Below are positions 34,243 to 42,495 of a stretch of 64,000 nucleotides of DNA, in pieces. Every line of letters begins with the position of its first letter. The stretch's first letter is position 1. Position numbers and translations under genes: made by a program. The DNA lies in assembly GCA_038734275.1 (NCBI GenBank), contig JAVYOO010000011.1, positions 1 through 64,000 on the forward strand, in the 5' to 3' direction. Under the pieces are notes generated by a model. That model was not told where the DNA came from. It did not search any database and saw nothing but the letters and a program-made list of their open reading frames with translations. The DNA comes from Archaeoglobaceae archaeon. GTDB taxonomy: Archaea; Halobacteriota; Archaeoglobi; Archaeoglobales; Archaeoglobaceae.

Positions 34243-35122
34243 GTTTTCTCCCTATTTTCTCTTCTATTTCAGAAATCAACGTATTTATCTTTTCTCTTGG
34301 TATAAACATAACGAGTGATCTCAGGCTCTTCTCCAGTTCACTTCTTTTATCCAGAAGTTCTTCATAACTATTGCATGATTCTATAATGCTTACGGCTTTT
34401 TTAGACGGTTTTCCAACTTTTGAAGTAATCAATTCTATAAGTTCCTTCTTGAGTTTATTAAAATCTACGGTGGTTTCTTCCATTCCAAGAGCGTTTGAGA
34501 TCAGAAATTCTATCTCTTCTTCGGCGGGCTTTTTAATACCATATTTCTGTAAAATTTTCTCTCTTTCTTCAGCTACTGTTCTAGAAACTTTAGATACTTC
34601 TTCGATTTCTAAAGCCAGCTCTGAGTTGCCTAACGAATTTTGAATTATTTTTTTGATCTCCTCGTTTTCTGGAGGAGTGATACCATATTTTTCGAGAATT
34701 TGCTCCCGGTCTATTTTTTTTGGACCTTCTTCGATTTTTGGAATTACAGGAGCACTAACTGAGCTCGTGTCTTCTTTTATTTTCTTTTTAATGCCTGCTT
34801 CTTTTATCAGAGCGATCTGATTTAGCTCGAGTGTTTTTTTAACTTGTATGGTATCAAGCGGATATATTTCAACAACTGAGTTATCTAATGTTAAAAGTTC
34901 CGAGAGAGCTGTATCGCCATAGATACTTGACTTACTTCTTATTTTTATAATCTCTGCTGCAGTTATTTTTCCACTGTCAAATAGAACTTCACCAGAGCAA
35001 AGTTCAAGCTTTTTAAAGGCTACTTTGATATAACCACTAAAATTTGAAGCTGAGAGGTTCTCGAGTATCTTTTCGAATTTTCCCTTTTCTATTTTTGCCA
35101 ATGTCGTTTTGGGGAGTATCAT
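34235..35122 (-). CDS. DUF2226/PATAN-like protein with an internal repeat
   Basis: A 295-residue protein. The N-terminal 100 residues (NFSGYIKVAFKKLELCSG, GEVLFDSGKITAAEI) resemble the DUF2226/DUF4388 (PATAN) domain linked to signalling. A 28-residue unit is repeated: REQILEKYGITPPENEEI (from residue 139) and REKILQKYGIKKPAEEEI (from 187). Each is followed by an I..SLG/ALG helix. A helical C-terminus follows. It lies two bases after the Roadblock gene, so the two are cotranscribed and probably interact. Confidence 0.75.
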   Translation of the reverse strand: MILPKTTLAKIEKGKFEKILENLSASNFSGYIKVAFKKLELCSGEVLFDSGKITAAEIIKIRSKSSIYGDTALSELLTLDNSVVEIYPLDTIQVKKTLELNQIALIKEAGIKKKIKEDTSSVSAPVIPKIEEGPKKIDREQILEKYGITPPENEEIKKIIQNSLGNSELALEIEEVSKVSRTVAEEREKILQKYGIKKPAEEEIEFLISNALGMEETTVDFNKLKKELIELITSKVGKPSKKAVSIIESCNSYEELLDKRSELEKSLRSLVMFIPREKINTLISEIEEKIGRKLS

Positions 35123-35124
35123 AA

Positions 35125-35466
35125 TTACACCATCGAAGCCTTCTCAACTGCCTTTTTCATTTCTATCTTCAAAAGCCCATAATTCGTTTTTATGTCTGCC
35201 ACGACCCCCAATATAAAGTTTCCCGCTTTTGAAACCAGTATTCTTTCCTTTTTACCATCGAGTGTGATTAGATCTGGAGTATCAGAGCTAAGTTTCTCGC
35301 AAATCTCTGATGCTTTATTGTATATCTCCACAACTAAAGCGGCGCATATCTCGTCGTCAATCGTCCCCAAAGACTCGGATTCAATTAGAGTCCCTTCAGG
35401 ATCAGCTATATATACTCCCTTGACACCATTAATTCCAAGCAGATCTGCTATTATGTTCTCGAACAT
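35125..35466 (-). CDS. Roadblock/LC7 domain protein
   Basis: A 113-residue Roadblock/LC7 (MglB-like) protein. It has the fold's order of helix, KGVYIADPEGTLIESES strand pair, long helix, and KERILVSKAGNFILGVVAD strands. Such proteins form dimers that act as GTPase regulators or scaffolds in cell polarity and signalling. No Ras-like GTPase gene is adjacent. It is followed by the DUF2226 gene. Confidence 0.82.
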   Translation of the reverse strand: MFENIIADLLGINGVKGVYIADPEGTLIESESLGTIDDEICAALVVEIYNKASEICEKLSSDTPDLITLDGKKERILVSKAGNFILGVVADIKTNYGLLKIEMKKAVEKASMV

Positions 35467-35539
35467 CTGGGATCCCTCTCATTATTATGGTGAACAAACA
35501 AGTATATAATACTTATGACCATGTATTGAAAGATAAAAA

Positions 35540-36184
35540 TTATAAAAATTTTGAAGCAAAAGTCTCCGGCATGCTTTTACAATCCTTAGCAAAACTGCAA
35601 ACTTTACAGTAGTTCGATTCGTTTTTCTCAGGCAAAAATCCGTTTTTAATCATTTTTAACCTCTCTATTAGTTTCAACGCCTTTCTCCGAATTCCAATGT
35701 TTGCTTCCGCGGTTCTAATCTCTCCGGAGTATGCGTAGTAAACGAGACTTTTATTCATTCTTGTTATCAAAGCTGTTACCCCCGCTTTTATTAGATCTGG
35801 AAACCAAACTCCTTCATTAGGGGCATTTAACGAGACAAAAAGCGGGAATCTATCATCATTGAGCTCAACTATCTCATCAACAGCCAAAGATACTCCAAGT
35901 TCTTCTGAAGTGAAAACAACGTCCCAGTCTACGCTCTTGAGCTCTTCCAAGCTTTTGCTAAGAACAAACTTTTTTAGAGCGGTTTCAAATACGTCCTCAT
36001 TGAACAATTCATTCATCGCTTTAATCCTCTGTTTTGCCCAATCTACTCCGAAACCTCTTCTCAGGCTAAGATAAATCTCTCTCACAGCCTGTTTTTCTGA
36101 AAATCCTCTCTCTCCATAGTGGTATCTGTAATAAGCCAGCCTTGGACATGTAAGATAGCTTGTGATATGGCTTAACTTGATCAC
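35540..36184 (-). CDS. Cas4-like (DUF83/PD-(D/E)XK) protein with an altered active site
   Basis: A 214-residue stand-alone relative of Cas4. The N-terminal ITSYLTCPRLAYY (Cys13) and C-terminal YCKVCSFAKDC (Cys193, 196, 202) give the four-cysteine [4Fe-4S] frame. The motif II acid is present in VDEIVEL (Asp104), but where Cas4 has E-x-K (VEYK) this protein has VSLN at 117-120, so metal-dependent cleavage is unlikely. No CRISPR array or cas gene is in the window. A structural or DNA-binding role is possible. Confidence 0.72.
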   Translation of the reverse strand: MIKLSHITSYLTCPRLAYYRYHYGERGFSEKQAVREIYLSLRRGFGVDWAKQRIKAMNELFNEDVFETALKKFVLSKSLEELKSVDWDVVFTSEELGVSLAVDEIVELNDDRFPLFVSLNAPNEGVWFPDLIKAGVTALITRMNKSLVYYAYSGEIRTAEANIGIRRKALKLIERLKMIKNGFLPEKNESNYCKVCSFAKDCKSMPETFASKFL

Positions 36185-36238
36185 AGCAAAAGTTTTGAAA
36201 GGGGATAAAAATTTTATTTAGGGCAACTAATCTGAGCA

Positions 36239-36778
36239 ATGAGATTGATAGCCACATCTGATACTCATCTTCAAGAACCTCGGATTCCCGAAAAATTACT
36301 TGATCTTATCGAATCCGCTGATCTCGTGGTTCATGCTGGCGATTTTGAGAGTTACGAGGTATACAAAAAGTTCTCCGATTACAATCTTGTGGCAGTGAAA
36401 GGGGACAACGATGATTCAGGGATCATGGAAGAATTACCAGAAGTTGCAGAATTTAGAGTGGGTAAGCTGAGGATAGGAGTTGTGCATAGGGGGAATTACA
36501 TAAACAATTTCGATGATCTTTTTTATAGGGCAATGGAACTTGAAGTCGATTTGCTAATTTTCGGGCACATTCATAGATTTGTTTTTGAAAAGCTTAAAGA
36601 TCGGGCAATTCTCTGTCCTGGAAGTCCTACTCAGCCAAGAATGTCCTTTGCGAGCTGCGCAGAGATCTTGGTTGAGGGAGAAGAGATAAAAGTTAAGTGC
36701 CATGCGGTTCAACCAATTTTTTGTTCTTTTGGAGGTGAAGAACTTGAGGCTCTTTGTTGGCGACGAGAAAATTTATGA
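36239..36778 (+). CDS. YfcE/MJ0936-type metallophosphoesterase
   Basis: A 179-residue calcineurin-like phosphodiesterase. Metal-binding motifs are SDTHLQEPRIP, VVHAGDFES, VKGDNDDSG, VVHRG and FGHIHRF, followed by CPGSPTQPR. The usual VHG is VHRG. The physiological substrate of archaeal YfcE proteins is unknown. It is the first gene of a phosphoesterase-moaE-argH-gatD run whose members all overlap. Confidence 0.88.
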   Translation: MRLIATSDTHLQEPRIPEKLLDLIESADLVVHAGDFESYEVYKKFSDYNLVAVKGDNDDSGIMEELPEVAEFRVGKLRIGVVHRGNYINNFDDLFYRAMELEVDLLIFGHIHRFVFEKLKDRAILCPGSPTQPRMSFASCAEILVEGEEIKVKCHAVQPIFCSFGGEELEALCWRRENL

Positions 36779-37406
36779 AGAGTTGAAAAAATCAGCGAAG
36801 GCGGTTTTTATAAAAAGAGAAGGATCGGAATTGTTAGCAGAATCCGAAGACTTTAGAATATCTGCAAAGCCGGAATTGATTTTAAATTTGCTTGAATTCT
36901 TTGCAGATCTTGGCTACGATTTTGCAATTCTCCAAGCCAATGAGGAGATTGTAATCGTCGAAGAAAAGTATGGATTTAAAATCCCAACCTTTGGAGAGCG
37001 CAATACTCTAAAAGTTCCAGAATTTGAAACTCTGAAGTCGATTGTTGAAAAAACAAAGAAGAATGCGGACAAATGCGGGGCGATAGGGATCTTTGTTGGA
37101 TTTGTTCGCAAAATTGAAAACGAAAAGATTGTTAAAAGGCTTGAATATGAAGCTTTTGATGAAATTCTTTCTGAAAAAATTGCTGAAGTCGAAAACAAAG
37201 TCAGAAGTTTTCCAGGAATTGCGAACGCAAAGCTTTATCACAAACTCGGCAAACTTTTGCCGGGTGAGGACATTGTCTATATTGCGGTTGCTGGAGAACA
37301 CAGAAAAGACATCTGGGAGCCTTTGATGAACGCTGTGGAACTTATGAAAAGCGAATTGCCAATCTGGAAAAAAGAAGTTTATGAAGACGGAGAGAGGTGG
37401 ATTTAA
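36744..37406 (+). CDS. moaE: MoaE-type molybdopterin synthase large subunit with N-terminal extension
   Basis: A protein of about 220 residues. The C-terminal 120 residues are MoaE: GAIGIFVGFVR, LEYEAFDE, IYHKLGKLLPGED-like (LYHKLGKLLPGEDIVYIAV), GEHRKDIW and PIWKKE with the active-site lysines. The N-terminal 100 residues are an extra domain of unknown role, seen in some archaeal homologues. Start TTG 36744 has GGAGGTGAAG at 36731-36740 upstream; GTG 36735 lies within that site. It converts precursor Z to molybdopterin together with MoaD and overlaps the phosphoesterase gene. Confidence 0.8.
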   Translation: MRLFVGDEKIYEELKKSAKAVFIKREGSELLAESEDFRISAKPELILNLLEFFADLGYDFAILQANEEIVIVEEKYGFKIPTFGERNTLKVPEFETLKSIVEKTKKNADKCGAIGIFVGFVRKIENEKIVKRLEYEAFDEILSEKIAEVENKVRSFPGIANAKLYHKLGKLLPGEDIVYIAVAGEHRKDIWEPLMNAVELMKSELPIWKKEVYEDGERWI

Positions 37407-38857
37407 TGCTTAGAGAAGGAAGATTTGGCAGAGAGATGGATTCAAAAGCCTTAAGGTTTTCGAGCTCGATAGAGCACGATGTTAACATCTTTCGCTACGA
37501 TTTGCTTGTGGATCTTGCTCATACGCTCAATCTTCTCAGGAGCGGTTATCTGAGCAAAGAAGATGCTCAGGCAATCATAAAAGCTCTTAGCGAGATTTCA
37601 AAGCGGGGCTATGAAGATTGGGATAAATACGAAGACGTGCATGAAGCGATTGAGGCAGAGATAACGCGAAGAACTCAGGCAGGCAAAAAAATGCACACTG
37701 GAAGATCGAGAAATGACGAGGTTGCAACTTGCTTAAGACTTTTTGCGAGAGATCATCTGCTTGAATTAGCTGAAAAGCTAATAGCTCTTCAGGAAGCAAT
37801 CTTAAAAATTTCTGAAAACGATGCAATAATGCCCGGGTTCACTCACTTCCAGTTTGCACAGCCCACGAGGCTTTCACATCATCTGCTAATGCTCTTCGAT
37901 CTATTTGAGAGGGATTTCCAGCGTGTAATCGAAGCTTTCAGAAGGGTGAACAAATGTCCTCTTGGCTCATCAGCGTTTGCAGGAACAAGCTACAAACTCG
38001 ATAGAGAATTTACAGCTAAAATTTTGGGATTCGATGACATTTTGGAACACAGTGAAGATGCGGTTGCATCGAGGGATTTTTTGATAGAATCGGTGAACGT
38101 CTGCGTTTCAGCGCTTCTCAATATAAGCAGAATTTGTGAGGAGATAATCTTGTTTGCAACTCTTGGCTTTGTTGATCTTCCGAACGCTTATTCTTCGACT
38201 TCTTCAATAATGCCACAGAAGAAGAACCCCGACATCGCGGAGCTTTTGAGAGCGAAGTGCGGAAAAATGATTGGACTTCTGACTTCTGCTATGAGCATTT
38301 ACAAGGCTTTGCCATTCAGCTACAACAGAGACTTTCAGGAGATGAATCCGATTTTATACACAGCCTTGAAGGAAACAATAGAAGCGGTGGAAGTCTTTAC
38401 TGGAATGCTTTCTGGGATGAGGTTCAGAAAAGATTTCATGGAGCAGAAAGCTCGAGAAGGTTTCACGACAGCAACGGAGCTTGCAGATATGCTTGTAAAG
38501 GATTTTGGGATTCCTTTTAGAGATGCTCATCGTATTATTGCGAGATTAGCTTCTGAGGGCAATTACAGCCCCTCTGCAAAAGACATAGAGCGAAGTGCTA
38601 AGGAAATTGGCTACGAAATAAGAGTTTCGGGCGAAAGAGTTGCAGAAGTTACAAAATTGGAGAACATAGTAAACGGAAGAAAGACAATCGGCGGAACCGC
38701 AAAGGAAGAAGTGGATAGAATGAGAGCAATGAGAAAGGAAAAGGTTTTAAGCGAAAGAAGAGAGCTTAAAAGGATCAAGAGGAGAATTGAAAACGCTCTT
38801 AAGCTTATGTGGGCTGAGATTGAGACTCTTGGGGTGAAATTTGATGCTAACTGGTAA
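37406..38857 (+). CDS. argH: Argininosuccinate lyase
   Basis: A 483-residue lyase that splits argininosuccinate into arginine and fumarate. The signature SSIMPQKKNPDIAELLRAK is intact, as are HTGRSRNDEVAT and THFQFAQPTRLSHH. The ATG at 37406 overlaps the moaE stop (TAATG). It overlaps gatD by 14 bases. With argC at 9892 this shows a functional arginine route. Confidence 0.95.
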   Translation: MLREGRFGREMDSKALRFSSSIEHDVNIFRYDLLVDLAHTLNLLRSGYLSKEDAQAIIKALSEISKRGYEDWDKYEDVHEAIEAEITRRTQAGKKMHTGRSRNDEVATCLRLFARDHLLELAEKLIALQEAILKISENDAIMPGFTHFQFAQPTRLSHHLLMLFDLFERDFQRVIEAFRRVNKCPLGSSAFAGTSYKLDREFTAKILGFDDILEHSEDAVASRDFLIESVNVCVSALLNISRICEEIILFATLGFVDLPNAYSSTSSIMPQKKNPDIAELLRAKCGKMIGLLTSAMSIYKALPFSYNRDFQEMNPILYTALKETIEAVEVFTGMLSGMRFRKDFMEQKAREGFTTATELADMLVKDFGIPFRDAHRIIARLASEGNYSPSAKDIERSAKEIGYEIRVSGERVAEVTKLENIVNGRKTIGGTAKEEVDRMRAMRKEKVLSERRELKRIKRRIENALKLMWAEIETLGVKFDANW

Positions 38858-40061
38858 AAGGGTCAGAATCAGGGCGAAAGGAAAGATCTTCGAAGGCATA
38901 GTTATGCCAAGCTTTACAGGAAGTTTGGTTTTAAAGCTTGACAGCGGTTACAATGCGGGATTTCATGAATATGAGCTTTTAGAAGTGCTCGAAGAGTTGA
39001 AAGCTCAGCCAAGAAAGATCGGGATTGCAAGAAGAGAAGATCTACCCGATATCAAGATTATTTCGACAGGTGGGACAATTGCAAGCAGAGTTGATTACAG
39101 AACTGGAGCGGTTACAAGCCAGTTTACAGCTGAAGAAATTGTTTCCGATGTCCCGGAGATTTCAGAAATTTGCAACGTGGATGCAGAGCTTCTCTACAAT
39201 ATTTTGAGCGAGAACATGAAGCCAAACAACTGGATTGAGCTTGCGAGACGGGTTTATGAGTCGCTAAAGAAATATGAGGGCGTCCTTATCACGCACGGCA
39301 CGGACACAATGCAGTATTCTGCTTCAGCTATCGCTTTCATGCTTTCTACTCCCAAGCCCGTAGTTTTTGTAGGAGCCCAGAGAAGCAGTGATAGACCAAG
39401 CAGTGATGCGGTGATGAATTTGCTCTGTTCAGCGAAGCTTGCGGTAAGCGATGTTGGTGAAGTGCTTGTATGCATGCATGGCTCAACAAGCGATGACTTC
39501 TGCTATGCTCATAGAGGCGTGAAGGTTAGAAAAATGCACACATCGCGAAGAGATGCATTCCAGAGTATAAATGCCAAACCCGTCGCTAAAATAGACTATC
39601 CTTCGCTTAACGTTGAATGGCTATCTTGGAGATTCAGAAGAGGGGAAAGAGAGCTCAGGCTCATAGACAGACTTGAAGAAAAAGTCGTTTTAATAAAGTT
39701 CTTTCCAGGACTTAAGAGTGACATAATCGACTACTACCACTCTAAAGGCTATCGGGGTTTCGTTATCGAAGGAACTGGACTCGGGCATGTTTCTACGGAC
39801 TGGATAGATACTCTTAAAAGGATTTGCGAAGACTCTTTGGTTGTTATGACTTCCCAGTGTCTTCATGGCAGAATTTGCGACAGAGTCTACGACACCGGCA
39901 GAGATTTGCTCAAAGCTGGCGTTATTGAAGGCGAGGACATGCTCCCTGAAACAGCGCTTATTAAGCTTATGTTCCTCCTTGGAAACTACAGCCTTGAGGA
40001 AGCAAAGAATCTCGTGAAAAAGAACCTTGTTGGGGAGATCGAGCCGAGAAGCACTTATTGA
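38844..40061 (+). CDS. gatD: Glutamyl-tRNA(Gln) amidotransferase subunit D
   Basis: A 405-residue asparaginase-like subunit of the archaeal GatDE complex, which generates ammonia to make Gln-tRNA(Gln). An N-terminal SH3-like domain (residues 1-60) precedes the amidase: STGGTIASRVDYRTGAV with the catalytic Thr, ITHGTDTMQYSA, and GTGLGHVSTDW. The N-terminal extension distinguishes it from plain asparaginase. GatE is not in the window, while gatB of the other amidotransferase is at 58039. Confidence 0.94.
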   Translation: MLTGKRVRIRAKGKIFEGIVMPSFTGSLVLKLDSGYNAGFHEYELLEVLEELKAQPRKIGIARREDLPDIKIISTGGTIASRVDYRTGAVTSQFTAEEIVSDVPEISEICNVDAELLYNILSENMKPNNWIELARRVYESLKKYEGVLITHGTDTMQYSASAIAFMLSTPKPVVFVGAQRSSDRPSSDAVMNLLCSAKLAVSDVGEVLVCMHGSTSDDFCYAHRGVKVRKMHTSRRDAFQSINAKPVAKIDYPSLNVEWLSWRFRRGERELRLIDRLEEKVVLIKFFPGLKSDIIDYYHSKGYRGFVIEGTGLGHVSTDWIDTLKRICEDSLVVMTSQCLHGRICDRVYDTGRDLLKAGVIEGEDMLPETALIKLMFLLGNYSLEEAKNLVKKNLVGEIEPRSTY

Positions 40062-40077
40062 ATTTTGGGATCAAAAA

Positions 40078-40089
40078 CTTAAATTTTTA
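40078..40089 (+). promoter_or_regulatory. TATA box of the fdhD-like gene
   Basis: CTTAAATTTTTA lies about 28-35 bases before the GTG start at 40113, giving a leaderless or very short leader transcript separate from the gatD operon. Confidence 0.5.
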
Positions 40090-40112
40090 AAACCTCTCAT
40101 CCAGCACAGCCT

Positions 40113-40772
40113 GTGATCAGAGAGATCGGCAAAACGCTTGAAATTGCTCTTGAGAAAGAAGTGGAATTCGTGATAAATGGTAAGGCTTATCGGAAGTTAT
40201 GCACTCCGCTGATGCTTAAGGAATTTGCAGTCGGTTTTCTGGTTTCTGAAGGGATTGTAAAATCTCTGAAAGATATTAAAGTGGACGTCTATGGTGATAG
40301 GATCGTTGCTGAAGTCTTGGGGGACACTTCTGATCTAAATTTGGTTTTTTCTGGGTTTTTGAGAAAAGTAAAGCCCTCTAAGATTGAATCAAGAAGGAAA
40401 TTCAAAATTGATGTGCTAAAAAAGCACCTTGAGCTTATCGAGATCGAAGAATACAAAAAAACACGTGGCTATCATGTTGCGGTTGTAGTCAATGAAGACA
40501 AATTTTACAGAGCCTACGATGTTGGCAGACACAATGCAGTCGACAAGGCTATAGGCATGGCTTTGCTAAATAACGCAGAGCTTGGAAACTCTTTCCTTTT
40601 GCTCTCAGGTAGAATTTCAAAGGAGATTGCCTTTAAATGTGCGAATGCTGGCATCCCGCTTGTCGTTTCGAAGGCAGCAATTTTTAGCTCTGCAATTGAA
40701 TTCTGCAAAGAAGTTGGACTTTCTGCGGTTTCATTTGCAACCAACATAGCGGTAGGGGATGCGATTGAGTGA
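40113..40772 (+). CDS. fdhD: FdhD-like protein lacking the sulfur-transfer cysteines
   Basis: A 219-residue FdhD homologue. FdhD moves sulfur from a cysteine desulfurase to the molybdenum cofactor of formate dehydrogenase. Family landmarks are LKEFAVGFLVSEGIV, YDVGRHNAVDKAIG, LSGRISKEIAFKCANAGIPLVVSKAA. In the loop that normally carries C-x-x-C (about residues 80-95, LRKVKPSKIESRRK) there is no cysteine. It may act as a molybdenum-cofactor chaperone rather than a sulfurtransferase. A molybdopterin gene (moaE) lies 3 kb upstream. It starts at GTG 40113. Confidence 0.85.
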   Translation: MIREIGKTLEIALEKEVEFVINGKAYRKLCTPLMLKEFAVGFLVSEGIVKSLKDIKVDVYGDRIVAEVLGDTSDLNLVFSGFLRKVKPSKIESRRKFKIDVLKKHLELIEIEEYKKTRGYHVAVVVNEDKFYRAYDVGRHNAVDKAIGMALLNNAELGNSFLLLSGRISKEIAFKCANAGIPLVVSKAAIFSSAIEFCKEVGLSAVSFATNIAVGDAIE

Positions 40773-40805
40773 AAGTTTTTTAAAAAGTCTGCGGTGCGTA
40801 ATATT

Positions 40806-41714
40806 ATGCTTGTGAAGGTATACTTCCCTGACGGTCATCTTGAGAAGCCGATCTGGGATGCGCTCATCACAGCAGGATACAAGCTTGGAAAAAGCGAAAG
40901 AGGTTATCTGATCGATGTAGATCATCCCATGCTCATCTTCAAGCAGGTTAGACCACAAATAATGCCGCTCTACGTAGAGCTTGGAAAAGGAGATGGGGCG
41001 ATCACTGGCGGAGACATTCTTGAGAACTGGAAACTCAAAATGGAGCTTGAAAATGTTGTCGTTCTCGATTATCTGCCACTTCGACCAACAAAGCTCGTTG
41101 CAGCCATTTCTGAAGAAGTTTATCCCGACGTTAAAAGCATTGAAGATTTTAAGGCAGTCGTCGGAAACAAGAAGATTTACATAGCTTCTGAATTTCCAGA
41201 GATCGCAAAAGAATATGCCAAGAAGAACAATTTGAATGCAGTTGTCTTTGATCCAATTGGAAAAACCGAAGCGTCGATATTGCCCCCTATTCCTGAGGCG
41301 GATCTGATAATCGAGGTAACCGAGTTTGGAACAACTTTGAAGGAAAACAAGTGCAGAATAATCGATGTGTTAAATGGACAGGTAAAATCAGTTTTTATAG
41401 CAAATAGAGCCTCTCTAAAGGAGAAGGAAAAAAAAGAAGTCCTTGAGAATTTACTTACAGACATAAAGGAAGTTATAGAGTCGAGAAACCTTGTAAGTCT
41501 TTACTTCAATGTTCCAGAGAAGAGCAACCTTGATAAGATAATCGAGTATCTGACTTCTCAGGGCTTCGATCCAACGATATCTCCGCTGGCAAAAGGAGCT
41601 GCGGCTGTGCACATAATTGTAGACAGATCAATGGTGAAATTCCTGAAGCCAACACTCAGGAGCATGGGGGCAAAGAGAATAGGCACATCGCCAGTAATTA
41701 CCTTTGGAGATTGA
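40806..41714 (+). CDS. hisG: ATP phosphoribosyltransferase HisG-like
   Basis: A 302-residue protein of the long HisG form, which catalyses the first step of histidine synthesis. It has the catalytic domain with GKGDGAITGGDILENW and VDHPMLIFKQVRPQ, a second periplasmic-binding-like lobe, and a C-terminal PII-like regulatory domain (residues 225-302) that would bind histidine. The N-terminus (MLVKVYFPDGHLEKPIWDAL) matches HisG loosely, so divergence is moderate. ATG 40806 is preferred over GTG 40794. Confidence 0.82.
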   Translation: MLVKVYFPDGHLEKPIWDALITAGYKLGKSERGYLIDVDHPMLIFKQVRPQIMPLYVELGKGDGAITGGDILENWKLKMELENVVVLDYLPLRPTKLVAAISEEVYPDVKSIEDFKAVVGNKKIYIASEFPEIAKEYAKKNNLNAVVFDPIGKTEASILPPIPEADLIIEVTEFGTTLKENKCRIIDVLNGQVKSVFIANRASLKEKEKKEVLENLLTDIKEVIESRNLVSLYFNVPEKSNLDKIIEYLTSQGFDPTISPLAKGAAAVHIIVDRSMVKFLKPTLRSMGAKRIGTSPVITFGD

Positions 41715-41717
41715 TTT

Positions 41718-42491
41718 TTAAAACTCGAATTCACTACCAACTCCTGTGGGCTTGTATTTATCCCCGAAGGCTCTTGCAATTATCATTTCAGCCTTCAAGC
41801 CGGTGCAGTGTGTTGGTGCAATTAGATCGACTTTAACGCTTTTCAAAACCTCTAAGATCTTATCTTCTGTGTAGGCTATTAAATGCGTTCCACCGATTAT
41901 GAATTTAACTTCGTCGCTGGCAACTTCTTCAGCCCATTTTATAGTATTTCTGAGCCCAGAATGACAGCAACCCAAGAGTAGCACAACTCCTTTATCGGTT
42001 TTTATTGCAAGGCTCTGATCGTCTTTTATCTCGTCCCTCTCCTTCATTCCGTCTCTAATTGCAAAGGAATCCTTTAAAGTTGCTGTTTCGAATTCTCTTG
42101 GAATCTCTCCAAGAGCCCAGATTCCTTTTGAGACTTCTAATGGTTCTTTGTGCTCTACAAAATCGAAGTAGTTCAAGATCAGTTCTTTCTGGAATGGGAG
42201 CCCTATGAATCTGCCTTCAAAAAATCTTGGCAAGAATACGTCGGGGTGAGCGTAAATCGGAACCTTCTTTGGAAAAGGGTAAAGGGCGGTGGTGTGATCG
42301 TAATGTCCGTGGCTAAGGACTATCTTATCTGGCAGAGGCTTTTGCAACATGATCAGATTATTTATTGCAGTCCCCATGCCGACATCGAACATAATGACTT
42401 CTTTGCTCTCTATTAAAGCTGAGAATCCCCATTCTGCCTTTAATGGCTTTGGAGCTATTATCTTGTTGTCGGCAAGTATCGTAATCTTCAT
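41718..42491 (-). CDS. Metallo-beta-lactamase-fold hydrolase, RFA-P/dihydropterin synthase-like group
   Basis: A 257-residue MBL-fold protein. The metal motif SHGHYDHTTAL, the later His in GCCHSGLRNT and GTHLIAY, and THCTG at the end fit the COG1237 group annotated as 7,8-dihydropterin-6-methyl-4-(ribofuranosyl)-aminobenzene 5'-phosphate synthase-related. True RFA-P synthase is another family, so the substrate is open. Its stop lies three bases from the hisG stop. Confidence 0.8.
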   Translation of the reverse strand: MKITILADNKIIAPKPLKAEWGFSALIESKEVIMFDVGMGTAINNLIMLQKPLPDKIVLSHGHYDHTTALYPFPKKVPIYAHPDVFLPRFFEGRFIGLPFQKELILNYFDFVEHKEPLEVSKGIWALGEIPREFETATLKDSFAIRDGMKERDEIKDDQSLAIKTDKGVVLLLGCCHSGLRNTIKWAEEVASDEVKFIIGGTHLIAYTEDKILEVLKSVKVDLIAPTHCTGLKAEMIIARAFGDKYKPTGVGSEFEF

Positions 42492-42495
42492 CGAA

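Noticed and set aside
35540-36184. Evidence of a CRISPR-Cas locus from the Cas4-like gene
   Set aside because: No repeat-spacer array and no other cas genes are present in the window.
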